From positions 310,001 to 374,000 of the forward strand of contig NZ_BDBE01000029.1 in assembly GCF_001612825.1 (NCBI RefSeq): a DNA stretch of 64,000 bases, in the 5' to 3' direction. Position numbers and translations under genes: made by a program. Below the pieces are notes generated by a model that was not told the origin of the DNA, ran no database searches, and worked only from the letters and a program-made list of their open reading frames with translations. Below, piece after piece: positions 10,601-18,262 of the stretch. Numbering within the stretch: position 1 is the stretch's first letter; every line of letters begins with the position of its first letter. The stretch comes from Nocardia caishijiensis NBRC 108228. GTDB lineage: Bacteria; Actinomycetota; Actinomycetes; Mycobacteriales; Mycobacteriaceae.

Positions 10601-11927
10601 TCTCGCCGAGTTCGATGCGGAAACCGCGGATCTTCACCTGGAAGTCCGAGCGGCCCATGTACTCGATGACGCCGTCGCCGGATTCGCTGCGGCGCACCAG
10701 GTCACCGGTGCGGTACAGCCGGGCGTTGGCGTCGCCCGCCTGCGCGCCGAACGGGCTCGCGACGAAACGTTCGGCGGTCAGCGCGGGCCGGTTCAGGTAG
10801 CCCTGGGCCAGGGCGGGACCGGACAGGTACAGCTCGCCGATCACCCCGGCGGGCACCGGGCGCAGCCGCGAATCGAGCACGAACGCACCGATTCCGGCGA
10901 TCGCGGAACCGATCGTCACCGGGGCGGCGGGGTCCATCGGCGGGGTACTGGTGGCGAGAATGGTCGCCTCGGTGGGGCCGTAGCCGTTGTAGAAGCGACG
11001 GTCGCCGACGGCCCAGCGGCCGACCAGTTCCGGGCCGAACTTGTCACCGGCGACCACGACGACCCGCAGATCGTCGAGATCGGTCGCCTCAACCGATTCC
11101 AGGGCACCCGGGGTGATGAGCATGTGCGAGACGCGCTCGCGGCGCAGCAGGTCGGCCAGTTCGAAACCACCGAACACCTGCGGCGGCGCGATCACCAGAG
11201 TGGCGCCCGCCGAGAAGGCCAGCAGCAGCTCGAGCACCGACACGTCGAAGTTCGGCGAGCACACGTGCAGCACCCGCGCCTCGGCGGTGACGCCGTAGTG
11301 CTCGCGTTCGGCGGCGACCAGCGGGGCCAGGCCGGTGTGGGTGACGACGACGCCCTTGGGCTTGCCGGTGGAGCCGGAGGTGTAGATCAGGTAGGCGGGG
11401 TGCCGCTCGTCGAGCGTGCGGACGCGATCGGCGTAGGACACCGGGTGCGTCGGCTGCGCGGCGATCCGCTCGGCGGTCGCGGCGTCGTCGAGTTCGAGCC
11501 ACGGCAGTGTGGTGCCGAGGACCGCGCGGTGCGCGGTGGTGGTGAGGCCGAGGGCCGCCCCGGAGTCGGACAGGATGTGGGCGATGCGGTCGGCCGGGTA
11601 GTTCGGGTCGACCGGCACGTACGCCGCACCCGTCTTCGCGATGGCCCACACCGCGAGCACCGACTCGATGCCGCGGGCGATGCCGATGGCGACCACGTCG
11701 CCGGGGCCGATGCCGCGCCCGATCAGTTCGCGGGCCAGCTGGGCGGAGCGCTGATCGAACTCCGAATAGGTGAGCTCGCGCTGATCGGCGGGTTCACCCG
11801 TTGGATTGAACCGGACCGCCACGCGGTCGGCCGACGACTCGACAGCGGCGGTCAGCAACTGCCCGAAAGTCGGACTGCTCGACCGGCGACGGCGGTTACC
11901 GCGGGCAGAACGACGGGCAGTTTCCAT
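4650..11927 (-). CDS. NRPS subunit A-T-C-A-T-C with degenerate C-terminal A domain
   Basis: 2425 residues. Order: A1 (about 25-520, [11 protein letters not shown] near 182-192), T1 (LGGNSLLA, Ser near 575), C1 (HHIAGDG near 761-767), A2 (FTSGSTGRPKG, FDVSLW), T2 ([10 protein letters not shown]), C2 (HHISADG). The last 290 residues keep the start of an A domain (LTQAF..., LDARSSRLARLLIGRG) but lack the phosphate loop, the A4-A10 motifs and a carrier site, and end after an Ala/Asp/Glu-rich stretch. There is no starter C domain, so the assembly may begin by loading an amino acid on A1/T1. AGAGGTGA precedes ATG 11927. The gene heads an operon with the NRPS at 1-4592, 57 nt downstream. There are no epimerase, methyltransferase or thioesterase domains here. 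Product unknown. Confidence 0.95.
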   Translation of the reverse strand: METARRSARGNRRRRSSSPTFGQLLTAAVESSADRVAVRFNPTGEPADQRELTYSEFDQRSAQLARELIGRGIGPGDVVAIGIARGIESVLAVWAIAKTGAAYVPVDPNYPADRIAHILSDSGAALGLTTTAHRAVLGTTLPWLELDDAATAERIAAQPTHPVSYADRVRTLDERHPAYLIYTSGSTGKPKGVVVTHTGLAPLVAAEREHYGVTAEARVLHVCSPNFDVSVLELLLAFSAGATLVIAPPQVFGGFELADLLRRERVSHMLITPGALESVEATDLDDLRVVVVAGDKFGPELVGRWAVGDRRFYNGYGPTEATILATSTPPMDPAAPVTIGSAIAGIGAFVLDSRLRPVPAGVIGELYLSGPALAQGYLNRPALTAERFVASPFGAQAGDANARLYRTGDLVRRSESGDGVIEYMGRSDFQVKIRGFRIELGEIDNALTAHPDIDFAATLGKTLPSGVTALVSYVLPRAGTTLDIAAVDTFLAESLPGYMIPAAIMVLDRIPLTPVGKLDRNALPEPVFAAREFRAPSTPVEEIVAEVFAALLTTGGEEEIRVGADDDFFELGGNSLLAAQAATRIGAALDTRVPVQVLFEASTVSALAERVERHIGTGSGQELVPQERPEIIPLSFAQQRMWFLNRFDPASAVNNMPIAVRLSGALDVDALRAAVRDLVTRHEVLRTMYPQVDGAGQQLILPVSDPRAVPEMACEQVTEEQVPGLVAETVGVGFDVSLAPPIRLRLLRLTAQEHVLICVVHHIAGDGVSMGPLTRDLMTAYVRRSAGAEPQLPPLRVQYADFTLWQRAVLGTEDDPESVLSQQIGYWRTQLAGLPDQLALPADRPRPSVATYRGATVDFRIPAEVHAGLDKLAHAHNSTLFMVVHAALSALLARLSGSTDIAIGTPVAGRGDAALDDLIGMFVNTLVLRTEVDPADTFEALLAQARATDVAAFGHADVPFERLVELLDPARSTARHPLFQVMLAFQNMARTALELPGMTVSGVDLSIPFAKFDLQFEMVEDTDRHGAPHGIAVGLTYATDLFDAATVAGIAARFVRLLTAIVADPAAPLGAHELMESAELDRILLGWNDTRHELPPALLLDGYRRAVAEHPDAVALAYEGTELTYREFDERVNRLARKLVADGVGPESYVALAVRRSLDLVVGMYAIVTAGGAYVPLDPDHPAERIAHILDTARPVCVLTTTADVIEVPAGTPVITIDTVALQEFSGSPVAPSELARPVLPQHPAYVIFTSGSTGRPKGVAVSHAAIENQIAWMLAEYPLAPGDVYLQKTATTFDVSLWGYFMPLRTGAKLVVATHDGHRDPAYIAETIAAQQVTMTDFVPSMLTVFAAHTTSGSIPTLRDVFAIGEALPPETVAAMRAVSQARVHNLYGPTEAAVSVTYWPADDPGRGSVPIGVPEWNTQVYVLDSRLRPVPSGVVGELYLAGDQLARGYVARPDLTADRFVANPFGANARMYRTGDLVVWRTQPDGRGALEYLGRTDFQVKFRGQRIELGEIETALLAQPGVSQAVAIVADSPAGEQLVAYVVPKPGASIEQVPLLAAIGETLPSYMVPAALVALDELPLNPSGKLDRKALPAPTFTAGEFRAPATPTEEIVAGVYAELLGMARVGADDDYFALGGNSLLATRAVARINEALDADISIRDLFEAPTVTALAARISASGSGARPALVPVDRPHRIPLSLAQQRMWVLNQLDPASGAYNLPFALRLTGALDVAALDAAIADVLGRHESLRTRFPAAEQTGAYQEIVTVGEVLPDGLVVETTDDVLGRVAELAGAGFDVTREVPVRTRLLTDGSSDWLLVFVVHHISADGASLAPLARDLITAYVARTGGQSPAWTPLPVQYADFALWQREVVGADDEPDSAAAAQLDYWRTQLAGMPPLLELPQDRPRPSVPSLRGATTELRLPAEVHEQLNKLAREHKSSLFMVVHAALAVLLARLSGSTDIAIGTAVAGRGERALDELVGMFVNTLTLRTALDPAGSFDEAVDLARETDLGAFAHADLPFERVVEVVAPGKGSAHNPLFQVALTFSNNETAALELPGLTVAALDTGVSAKFDLQVDVEPRYTDEGAPDELVALFNYATDLFDEATVRSIGTRFARILTAVAADPQVRVGDIDILDESERARLLAGAAQAPVPTTATGGTTLTQAFTAAAEDDPDGPALVWGEEQFGFEQLDARSSRLARLLIGRGFGPGSGVALDLPRGTDWAVAVWAVLKAGAAIVPFARELTAEPTAKIGITTGTASSGDLDWLVLDDPAVRTELSTQSARPVTYADRTRALRGSDPAFVGADGVRSYDDLATAGARVRAEAELTFESRTFATATDTFAAVVEPVAAGVAGASMVLVTDDPSAALAEEWVSHLFGDRAGLDAVDTGELEDLRAVIADDAAPGDAGRAEVVLVLAELSAAAV

Positions 11928-12083
11928 GCGGGTTCATTCACCTCTCATCGAGCCTGACGCGCGGCCACAACCGCACCGTGCAGATCGGGCCATCATATCG
12001 ACCGTCCACACACATACCGAGATCGCGCCGGTAGCCCCCAGAATCTCGGGCCCAGAGGAGTATCGACTCCGCCCCTGGCGCTG
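11928..12083. promoter_or_regulatory. upstream region of the NRPS operon
   Basis: Gene-free stretch before the NRPS start. On the minus strand a TATGAT hexamer (complement of 11992-11997) is a possible -10 box; no convincing -35 box was found. Nothing else is recognisable. Confidence 0.25.
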
Positions 12084-12131
12084 TTGCCGCTTCAACGGCA
12101 AAGTGACGGGGTTCATACGAACCACCGTCAC
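12084..12131 (-). terminator. double stem-loop after the M23 peptidase gene
   Basis: Two hairpins lie 32 nt past the peptidase stop: a 12-bp stem with one bulge (12103-12131, arms GTGACGG...CCGTCAC) and a 6-bp stem TTGCCG/CGGCAA (12084-12101). A short T run follows the first on the minus strand. Probable terminator between peptidase and NRPS. Confidence 0.5.
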
Positions 12132-12162
12132 TCGATCGTGCCTGCTTGCGGGAGAAGTCCGC

Positions 12163-13023
12163 TCAGTGAGCCGACGGACCCCATTCCATGGGAACACCCT
12201 TGGCGGCCAGGTAGGGCAGCGGGTCGATCTTGGCACCGCCCTGATCCCAGATCTCGAGGTGCAGGTGCGGGCCGGTGGACTGGCCGCGGTTACCGACGGT
12301 CGCGATGACCTGGCCCGCGTTCACACGCTGGCCCTCGCTGACGAGCATGTCGTTGACGTGGCCGTAGACGGCGGTGGTTCCGTCGTCCTGCAGCACGCGC
12401 ACCCACAGGCCGAAGCCCGAGGCCGGGCCCGCCTCGACGACGGTGCCGCTCATGACCGAGTGGATCGGGGCGCCGAGGTTGTCGGCGAAGTCGATGCCGC
12501 TGTGCATGGCACCCCAGCGGGCGCCGAAGCCGGAGCTGATGGGACCGGCGACCGGGCGGGCGGCCTGCGGCGGCGCGACCTGGTGCTGGATGCCCTGCAG
12601 GATGTCTTCGACCTGGGCAAGCGGGCCGGAGATCTCGGGGGGCAAGTTGCCGATGCCGAACGGGGCGGCCACCGGCGCGGCGATGGGGGCGGCGACGGCC
12701 TGCACCGGCGCGGGCGCCTCGGCGTGCGAGGCGACTTCCTGCGCGGCGACCAGGTTCACGTCTTCGCGGGCCGACTCGGGGACGACGGATTCCTCGACGT
12801 CGTCCTGGGTGGTGGGCAGCAGCGGGGCGGCGTAGGCGATGGCGGGGACGACCTGTGCGGCGGTGCCGACCAAGGCGCCCGCGGCGACAGCGGCACCCGC
12901 GGCGGCCCGCACCCGCTCGGTGCGCGAGGGCGCGGCGCGGTGCCGACTGGGGCGCCCGGCGCCACCGTCGGCCAGCAGGGCCTTGACGGAGATCGAGTCG
13001 GGGCCCATACGGTGCTGCGACAA
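12163..13023 (-). CDS. M23 (LytM) family peptidase, exported
   Basis: 286 residues. An N-terminal basic stretch is followed by a hydrophobic segment (about 38-66, ending AIAYA) that looks like a signal or anchor. A Pro/Ala-rich linker leads to an M23 domain with both zinc motifs, HSGID (HxxxD) and HLHLE (HxH), so it is probably an active cell-wall endopeptidase cleaving peptide cross-bridges outside the membrane. The start is TTG 13023 with AGGA 8 nt upstream; the in-frame ATG at 13008 has no ribosome site. It is monocistronic, divergent from the nitronate monooxygenase gene, with a structured leader (13042-13096). Confidence 0.9.
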   Translation of the reverse strand: MSQHRMGPDSISVKALLADGGAGRPSRHRAAPSRTERVRAAAGAAVAAGALVGTAAQVVPAIAYAAPLLPTTQDDVEESVVPESAREDVNLVAAQEVASHAEAPAPVQAVAAPIAAPVAAPFGIGNLPPEISGPLAQVEDILQGIQHQVAPPQAARPVAGPISSGFGARWGAMHSGIDFADNLGAPIHSVMSGTVVEAGPASGFGLWVRVLQDDGTTAVYGHVNDMLVSEGQRVNAGQVIATVGNRGQSTGPHLHLEIWDQGGAKIDPLPYLAAKGVPMEWGPSAH

Positions 13024-13041
13024 AGTTTCGTCCTAGCGTCC

Positions 13042-13096
13042 GGCAACAAGGGAACGGATTTCCGGTCCATGACCGGCCGGGAGGCTTCCCGTTGCC
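13042..13096 (-). promoter_or_regulatory. structured 5' leader of the M23 peptidase gene
   Basis: The outer stem pairs GGCAAC (13042-13047) with GTTGCC (13091-13096) and GGGAA (13050-13054) with TTCCC (13086-13090), giving 11 bp with a 2-nt bulge. Inside is a perfect 6-bp hairpin, CCGGTC/GACCGG, with a 3-nt loop (13062-13076). It ends about 18 nt before the start codon, a place where a riboswitch or translational switch would sit. I could not match it to the c-di-AMP (ydaO) consensus known upstream of some actinobacterial wall hydrolases. Confidence 0.4.
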
Positions 13097-13270
13097 GCAC
13101 TGTGTGTAACGGTTCGGCATCCGTTGTGATGGGAACTGTACCCCGTCGTGACCATTCCGCAACCTTCCGGGGTGAAATCGCAGGTCACCGGCGAGTTGAT
13201 CCGTAACGAGGCCGCCATGCGGGTCGTTATCGAGGCTTTTCGACAGGGCCGGACAGGCCACACTCGAAGC

Positions 13271-14302
13271 ATGGTGATCGAGAGTTTGCGCGTCCCCGTC
13301 GTCGCGGCGCCGATGGCGGGTGGGCCGTCCACACCGGAGCTGGTCGCCGCCGTGTCGGCCGTCGGCGGCTTCGCACAGCTGGCCGCCGGATACCTGAGCA
13401 CCGAGGCGGTGGCCGCCCAGATCGCGGCGACCAGATCGCTCACCTCGCGCCCGTTCGGGGTGAATCTGTTCGCACCCGGTCCGGTGACCGAGCCCGCGGC
13501 CTACGCCGAATACCTGGCCGAGCTCGGCGCGGAGTTCCCGCTCGGCACACCGGCCCACGACACCGACGGCTGGGCCGACAAGATCGACCTGCTCGTCGCC
13601 GACCCGGTGGCCGTGGTGTCGACGACCTTCGGCTGCCCCACCGCCGTCGAGATCGACCGGCTGCACGCCGTCGGCACCGAGGTGTGGGTCACCGTCACCG
13701 CACCCGACGAGGCCCGCATCGCGATCGACGCGGGTGCCGACGCGCTCATCGCCCAGGGCGCCGAGGCGGGTGGGCACCGCGCCACCTTCCTCGACGATCC
13801 CGCCGCCGACCCGGTCGACCCGATCGGTCTGCTGAGCCTGCTCCAACTACTCACCGCCACCACCGATCGCCCGCTCGTCGCCGCGGGCGGCATCGTCACC
13901 GGCGCCGGTGTGGCCGCTGTGCTCGCGGCGGGCGCGGCGGCGGCGCAGCTCGGCACGGCGCTGGTGCGCTGCCCGGAGGCCGGAACCAACGCCGTCCATC
14001 GCGGCGCGCTCGGCTCGACCGAACCGACGATGCTCACCCGCGCCTTCACCGGTCGCCGCGCCCGAGGCATCCGCAACCGCTTCCTGCTCGACCACACCGC
14101 GAACGCCCCCGCCGCCTATCCCGAAATCCATTACGCCACCGCACCGCTGCGCGCGGCGGGCCGCTCGGCGGGCAATGCCGATCAGGTGAATCTGTGGGCG
14201 GGCCAGACACATTCGCTGACCACCGGCCGACCGGCGGGCGAACTCGTCACCACCCTGTGGGCCGAGGCGAACGCGGCCCTGCGTCGCGCCATCCGGGACT
14301 GA
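13271..14302 (+). CDS. nitronate monooxygenase (2-nitropropane dioxygenase family)
   Basis: 343 residues from ATG 13271, a normal length; upstream in-frame codons lack family similarity. It is an FMN TIM barrel: VVAAPMAGG at the N terminus, the family motif GAEAGGH near the middle, and the phosphate-binding LVAAGGIVTGAG and QLGTAL stretches. It would oxidise alkyl nitronates such as propionate-3-nitronate to aldehyde or keto products and nitrite, in the cytosol. It stands alone, divergent from the M23 gene and convergent with the acyl-CoA ligase gene. The natural substrate is not readable from sequence. Confidence 0.88.
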   Translation: MVIESLRVPVVAAPMAGGPSTPELVAAVSAVGGFAQLAAGYLSTEAVAAQIAATRSLTSRPFGVNLFAPGPVTEPAAYAEYLAELGAEFPLGTPAHDTDGWADKIDLLVADPVAVVSTTFGCPTAVEIDRLHAVGTEVWVTVTAPDEARIAIDAGADALIAQGAEAGGHRATFLDDPAADPVDPIGLLSLLQLLTATTDRPLVAAGGIVTGAGVAAVLAAGAAAAQLGTALVRCPEAGTNAVHRGALGSTEPTMLTRAFTGRRARGIRNRFLLDHTANAPAAYPEIHYATAPLRAAGRSAGNADQVNLWAGQTHSLTTGRPAGELVTTLWAEANAALRRAIRD

Positions 14303-14336
14303 AAAAGGCGGGCGCGGAACAATATCCACGCCCGCC
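14302..14336. terminator. bidirectional terminator
   Basis: Perfect 8-bp stem GGCGGGCG (14307-14314)/CGCCCGCC (14329-14336). The AAAAA at 14302-14306 gives a T run for minus-strand transcripts. It lies directly after the nitronate monooxygenase stop. Confidence 0.7.
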
Positions 14337-14356
14337 CTTGATCAGGTCAACACACC

Positions 14357-14446
14357 GTCGCGGCCCGCCCGATTCTGGACTGACCGGAGGGTGCGACGAA
14401 GGAGTACCCGGAGGGAGGGAAGAATCGGGGCCCGAAGGGCCGCGAC
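14357..14446. repeat. long imperfect inverted repeat between convergent genes
   Basis: Arms GTCGCGGCCC+CCCGATTCT (14357-14376) and AGAATCGGG...GGGCCGCGAC (14421-14446) pair over about 19 bp around a 44-nt purine-rich loop. It resembles an intergenic repeat element rather than a simple terminator. Confidence 0.4.
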
Positions 14447-14467
14447 CCGAGCGCGCCAGCGCTCCGA

Positions 14468-16102
14468 CTACACAGTGACGACGTCGAGTTCGCCTTCGGC
14501 GTACTGCGCGCGCAGACGCTTCTTGTCGAACTTGCCGACGCTGGTCTTGGGCACCTCCGCGATGAAGGTCCAGCGCTCCGGCAGCTGCCACTTGGCGAAC
14601 TTGTCGGCCAGGAAGTCACGCAGCTCGACGGCCTCCGCGGCGGCGCCCTCGGCCAACACGATCGCGACCAGCGGCCGCTCGTCCCACTTCTCGTCCGGCA
14701 CGCCGATCACGGCTGCCTCGGCGACGGCCGGGTGACCCATCACCGCGTTCTCCAGGTCGACCGAGGAGATCCACTCGCCGCCGGACTTGATGACATCCTT
14801 GGAGCGGTCCACCAGGGTCAGGTAGCCGTTCGGGCTGATCTTGCCGACGTCGCCGGTGCGCAGCCAGCCGTCGTCGAACTTGTCCGGGTCGACCTCGGCG
14901 CCGGAGGGCGAGTAGTAGGAGCCGGTGATCCAGGCGCCGCGCACCTCGAGCTCACCGAGGGACTCGCCGTCGTTGGGGACGACCTTGCCGTCGTCACCGA
15001 CCAGGCGGGCCTCCACGTTGGCCGGGAAACGGCCCTGGGTGTAGCGGTACTCCCAGGCCTCGTCGCCCGCCACCCCGGCAGGCGGGTGCGCGACGCTGCC
15101 GAGCGGCGAGGTCTCGGTCATGCCCCAGGCGTGCAGAATGCGCACGCCGTACTTCTCCTCGAAGGCACGCATCATCGACGGCGGCACCGCCGAACCACCG
15201 ACGACGGCGGTGCGCAGGTGCGAGATGTCCTGCGGCGCGGCCGCCAGCGCGGCGAGCACACCGCCCCAGATGGTCGGCACGGCGGCGGCGAAGGTCGGCT
15301 TCTCGGCGGCCATCATCTCCAGCAGCGGCGCGGGCTGCAGGAAACGGTCCGGCATCAAGATGTTGGCGCCCGACATGAGCGCCGCGTACGGCAGACCCCA
15401 GGCGTTGGCGTGGAACAGCGGCACGATCGCGAGCACGTAGTCGCCACCGTGGAAACCCATGCCGTTGGGCGAGTTCACCTGCATGGCGTGCAGCCAGTTG
15501 GAGCGGTGCGAGTAGACGACGCCCTTCGGGTCACCGGTGGTGCCCGAGGTGTAACACATCGCGGCGGCCGAACGCTCGTCGACGACGGGGAAGTCGAACT
15601 CGGCGGACTGGCTGTCGAGCAGCTCACGGTAGGAATGCACCCGCACGCCCTCGGGCGCGGTGAGCGCTGCGGCGTCACCGTTGGCCACGATCACGTGCTT
15701 GACCGTCGTCAGGTTCGGCAGGTACTGCGCGAACAGCGGGACCAACGTGCCGTCGACGATCACCACCTGGTCCTCGGCGTGGTTGGCGACGAACACCAGC
15801 TGCTCGGGGAACAGCCGGATGTTGAGCGCGTGCAGCACCGCACCCATCGCGGGGACGGCGATGTAGGCGGTCATGTGCTCGTTGTTGTTCCACATGAAGG
15901 TGCCGACCCGGTCGCCCTCGTCGACGCCCAGCCCGCGCAGCGCGTTGGCCAGCCGCGCGGAATCCGCGCCGAGCTCACGGTAGGTCATGGTGCGAACACC
16001 GTCACCGGTCCAGGTGGACACGGTGGAATCGCCCTGGAAAGTAGCGGCATAGTTGAGCAGTTTCGCCAGCGACAGCTGGTCGTCCTGCATTGTGCTCAGC
16101 AT
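14468..16102 (-). CDS. fatty acyl-CoA ligase (FadD-type, ANL superfamily)
   Basis: 544 residues, typical for the family. AMP-binding loop YTSGTTGDPKGVV, the ATP motif WGMTETSP, hinge GWLRTGDVG...DRSKDVIKSGGEW and the C-terminal catalytic lysine in SVGKFDKK are all present. It activates medium or long fatty acids to CoA thioesters through an acyl-adenylate. The start at ATG 16102 is set by GAAGGAG 6 nt upstream. It is divergent from the acyl-CoA dehydrogenase gene at 16243, suggesting a shared promoter region and a beta-oxidation role. Chain-length preference cannot be read. Confidence 0.92.
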   Translation of the reverse strand: MLSTMQDDQLSLAKLLNYAATFQGDSTVSTWTGDGVRTMTYRELGADSARLANALRGLGVDEGDRVGTFMWNNNEHMTAYIAVPAMGAVLHALNIRLFPEQLVFVANHAEDQVVIVDGTLVPLFAQYLPNLTTVKHVIVANGDAAALTAPEGVRVHSYRELLDSQSAEFDFPVVDERSAAAMCYTSGTTGDPKGVVYSHRSNWLHAMQVNSPNGMGFHGGDYVLAIVPLFHANAWGLPYAALMSGANILMPDRFLQPAPLLEMMAAEKPTFAAAVPTIWGGVLAALAAAPQDISHLRTAVVGGSAVPPSMMRAFEEKYGVRILHAWGMTETSPLGSVAHPPAGVAGDEAWEYRYTQGRFPANVEARLVGDDGKVVPNDGESLGELEVRGAWITGSYYSPSGAEVDPDKFDDGWLRTGDVGKISPNGYLTLVDRSKDVIKSGGEWISSVDLENAVMGHPAVAEAAVIGVPDEKWDERPLVAIVLAEGAAAEAVELRDFLADKFAKWQLPERWTFIAEVPKTSVGKFDKKRLRAQYAEGELDVVTV

Positions 16103-16242
16103 CGGTGCTCCTTCGAATCCCTCGCCGCGGAATGATCCACGTCACACCGGATGTTACCGAAAGGTTTGGGCTGAGCAACGGGTTCCTCAACCAAGATTCC
16201 GGTCTCCACCTTGTCGGCACGGACGGATGACCCGGCCGTACT

Positions 16243-17391
16243 GTGACCGACATGGCTGTAGACCGCATGTTGCCCACCGAAGAAGCGCGCGACCTGATCG
16301 AGCTCACCCGCGAGATCGCCGACAAAGTACTCGAGCCGCGCGTGGCCGAGAGCGAGAAGACCGGAGTCTTCCCCGAGGGTGTTTTCCCCGCGCTCGGCGC
16401 GGCCGGGCTGCTCAGCCTGCCCTACCCCGAGGAATTCGGCGGCGGTGCGCAGCCCTACGAGGTGTACCTGCAGGTGCTCGAGGAACTGGCCAGCCGGTGG
16501 GCGGCGGTCGCGGTGGCGGTGAGCGTGCACGGGCTGTCGTGCCATCCGCTGTTCACCTACGGCACCGACGAGCAGAAGCAGCAGTGGCTGTCGAGCATGC
16601 TCTCGGGCGAAACCATCGGCGCCTACAGCCTTTCCGAGGCACACGCCGGTTCCGACGCGGCCGCCCTGCGCTGCCGCGCGACCCCCGTCGACGGCGGTTA
16701 CCGGCTCACCGGAACCAAGGCCTGGATCACCAACGGTGGCCGCGCCGACTTCTACACCCTGTTCGCGCGCACCGGTGAAGGCTCGCGCGGCATCTCGTGC
16801 TTCCTCGTGCCCGCCGACACCGAGGGCCTCAGCTTCGGCAAGCCCGAGGAGAAGATGGGCCTGCGCGGCATCCCGACCACCACCGCCGCCTACGACGACG
16901 CGTTCCTGCCCGCCGAGCGTCGCATCGGCGAAGAGGGACAAGGGCTTTCGATCGCCTTCAGCGCCCTCGACGCGGGCCGACTCGGCATCGCCGCCGTCGC
17001 GACCGGTGTCGCCCAGCGTGCCCTCGACGAGGCCGTCGCCTACGCCAAGGAGCGAGAAGCGTTCGGGCGCAAGATCATCGACCACCAGGGCCTGGGCTTC
17101 GTGCTCGCCGACATGGCCGCCGCCGTCGACACCGCCCGCGCCACCTACCTCGACGCCGCCCGCCGCCGCGACGCCGGGCTGCCCTATTCGCGTCAGGCCA
17201 GCGTCGCCAAGCTCGCCGCCACCGATGCCGCGATGAAGGTGACCACCGACGCCGTGCAGGTGTTCGGCGGCTACGGCTACACCCAGGACTTCCCCGTCGA
17301 GCGCTACATGCGCGAGGCGAAGGTGATGCAGATCTTCGAGGGAACCAACCAGATCCAGCGGCTGGTGATCGCCCGCCATCTCGCCGGGTGA
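16243..17391 (+). CDS. acyl-CoA dehydrogenase
   Basis: 382 residues from GTG 16243; ATG 16252 is an alternative and neither has a strong ribosome site. FAD/substrate motifs YSLSEAHAGSDAA and WITNGG, and the C-terminal FGGYGYTQDFPVERYMREAK and IFEGTNQIQR, with the catalytic Glu in FEGTNQI. It performs the first oxidation of acyl-CoA beta-oxidation, passing electrons to ETF. It shares a divergent promoter with the acyl-CoA ligase. A stem-loop follows the stop. Confidence 0.93.
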   Translation: MTDMAVDRMLPTEEARDLIELTREIADKVLEPRVAESEKTGVFPEGVFPALGAAGLLSLPYPEEFGGGAQPYEVYLQVLEELASRWAAVAVAVSVHGLSCHPLFTYGTDEQKQQWLSSMLSGETIGAYSLSEAHAGSDAAALRCRATPVDGGYRLTGTKAWITNGGRADFYTLFARTGEGSRGISCFLVPADTEGLSFGKPEEKMGLRGIPTTTAAYDDAFLPAERRIGEEGQGLSIAFSALDAGRLGIAAVATGVAQRALDEAVAYAKEREAFGRKIIDHQGLGFVLADMAAAVDTARATYLDAARRRDAGLPYSRQASVAKLAATDAAMKVTTDAVQVFGGYGYTQDFPVERYMREAKVMQIFEGTNQIQRLVIARHLAG

Positions 17392-17401
17392 GCAATTCGG
17401 C

Positions 17402-17431
17402 AACGCGCTGATCACCGACGGTCAGCGCGTT
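17402..17431 (+). terminator. terminator after acyl-CoA dehydrogenase
   Basis: Perfect 10-bp stem AACGCGCTGA (17402-17411)/TCAGCGCGTT (17422-17431) with a 10-nt loop. No T run follows. The same stem core recurs at 53882-53913. Confidence 0.65.
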
Positions 17432-17479
17432 CGCCGCAACCGGTCAGTAAACTGAACAGCATCTCGACACCTCGACGGA

Positions 17480-18196
17480 ATGAGGCGTGCGATGCTGTGG
17501 TGGCTGATCTTGATCCTGGTTCTCTCGGTGGGCGCCCTGCTGTACCTGCGCGCCGAACAGAACAAACGCACCGCCCGTGAATTCGACGAGGCCCGAGCCG
17601 AGGCCAGACTCGCCATCGAGCGCCTCGGCGGCCAACTGCACGCCCTCACCCCGGCCAACCGGCCCGCCGACCACGCCCTCGCCGACGCCACGGACCGCTA
17701 CAACGCGGCGAACACCCAACTCGACCGGGCGAGCACACCCCACCAAGCCACCCTCGCCAACCGAACCGCCCTCGAAGGCCTCCATTACACCCGCGCCGCC
17801 CGACAGGCGATGAAGATGGACCCCGGCCCCGAGCTCCCCGCCCTCGACGGCCAGGACATCGCGGGCCGCGTCGAACAACCCCGCACCATCGACTACAACG
17901 GCCGCCCCATCGCCGCCTCCCCCGAACCCTCCGCCGCCACCCGCCACTATTTCCCCGGCGGCCGGGTAGCGGGCCGCCCCGTCCCCGCAGGCTGGTACTC
18001 CGAACCCTGGTGGAAACCCGCCCTCCTAGCTGGCGCCTGGGGCACCGGCTCCACCCTCCTCTTCGCGGCGCTCTTCACCGGCATGCCCGGCATCGGCTAC
18101 GACGCCGAAGCCTTCGAAAACGGCACCGGCCGCACCGAGACCCCCACCGACCTCCCCGACCCCGGCTACGACACCGGCACCTACCCCGCCTTCTGA
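17480..18196 (+). CDS. membrane protein of unknown function
   Basis: 238 residues. A strong membrane segment lies at about 5-23, followed by a charged, probably coiled-coil region (about 25-110, rich in Ala/Glu/Arg), a Pro-rich stretch and a second hydrophobic segment near 182-200; the C-terminal tail is acidic. Start at ATG 17480 (ATG 17492 possible). I do not recognise the family. It lies between the dehydrogenase terminator and tRNA-Arg and appears to be transcribed alone. Confidence 0.8.
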   Translation: MRRAMLWWLILILVLSVGALLYLRAEQNKRTAREFDEARAEARLAIERLGGQLHALTPANRPADHALADATDRYNAANTQLDRASTPHQATLANRTALEGLHYTRAARQAMKMDPGPELPALDGQDIAGRVEQPRTIDYNGRPIAASPEPSAATRHYFPGGRVAGRPVPAGWYSEPWWKPALLAGAWGTGSTLLFAALFTGMPGIGYDAEAFENGTGRTETPTDLPDPGYDTGTYPAF

Positions 18197-18229
18197 CCGA
18201 GCCCAACACCCCCACCCCCACCCTCGCGT

Positions 18230-18235
18230 TATACT
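18230..18235 (+). promoter_or_regulatory. -10 box for tRNA-Arg
   Basis: TATACT lies 27 nt before the mature tRNA, in otherwise very GC-rich DNA. No good -35 hexamer is visible. Confidence 0.4.
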
Positions 18236-18262
18236 CACCTCGGCCCGCCGAGCGAGCCCCCC

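Noticed and set aside
5547..11957. 2136-codon open frame on the plus strand opposite the NRPS gene
   Set aside because: Its Arg/Gly/His-rich, low-complexity composition is the antisense shadow of a high-GC3 gene; the minus strand carries all NRPS motifs.
13024..13270. c-di-AMP (ydaO) riboswitch before the M23 gene
   Set aside because: Stems exist, but the conserved loop sequences I remember are not found; kept only as an unidentified structured leader.
12290..13846. 518-codon minus-strand frame across the M23 gene and beyond
   Set aside because: Different frame from the clear M23 domain, Arg-rich and overlapping the nitronate monooxygenase gene.
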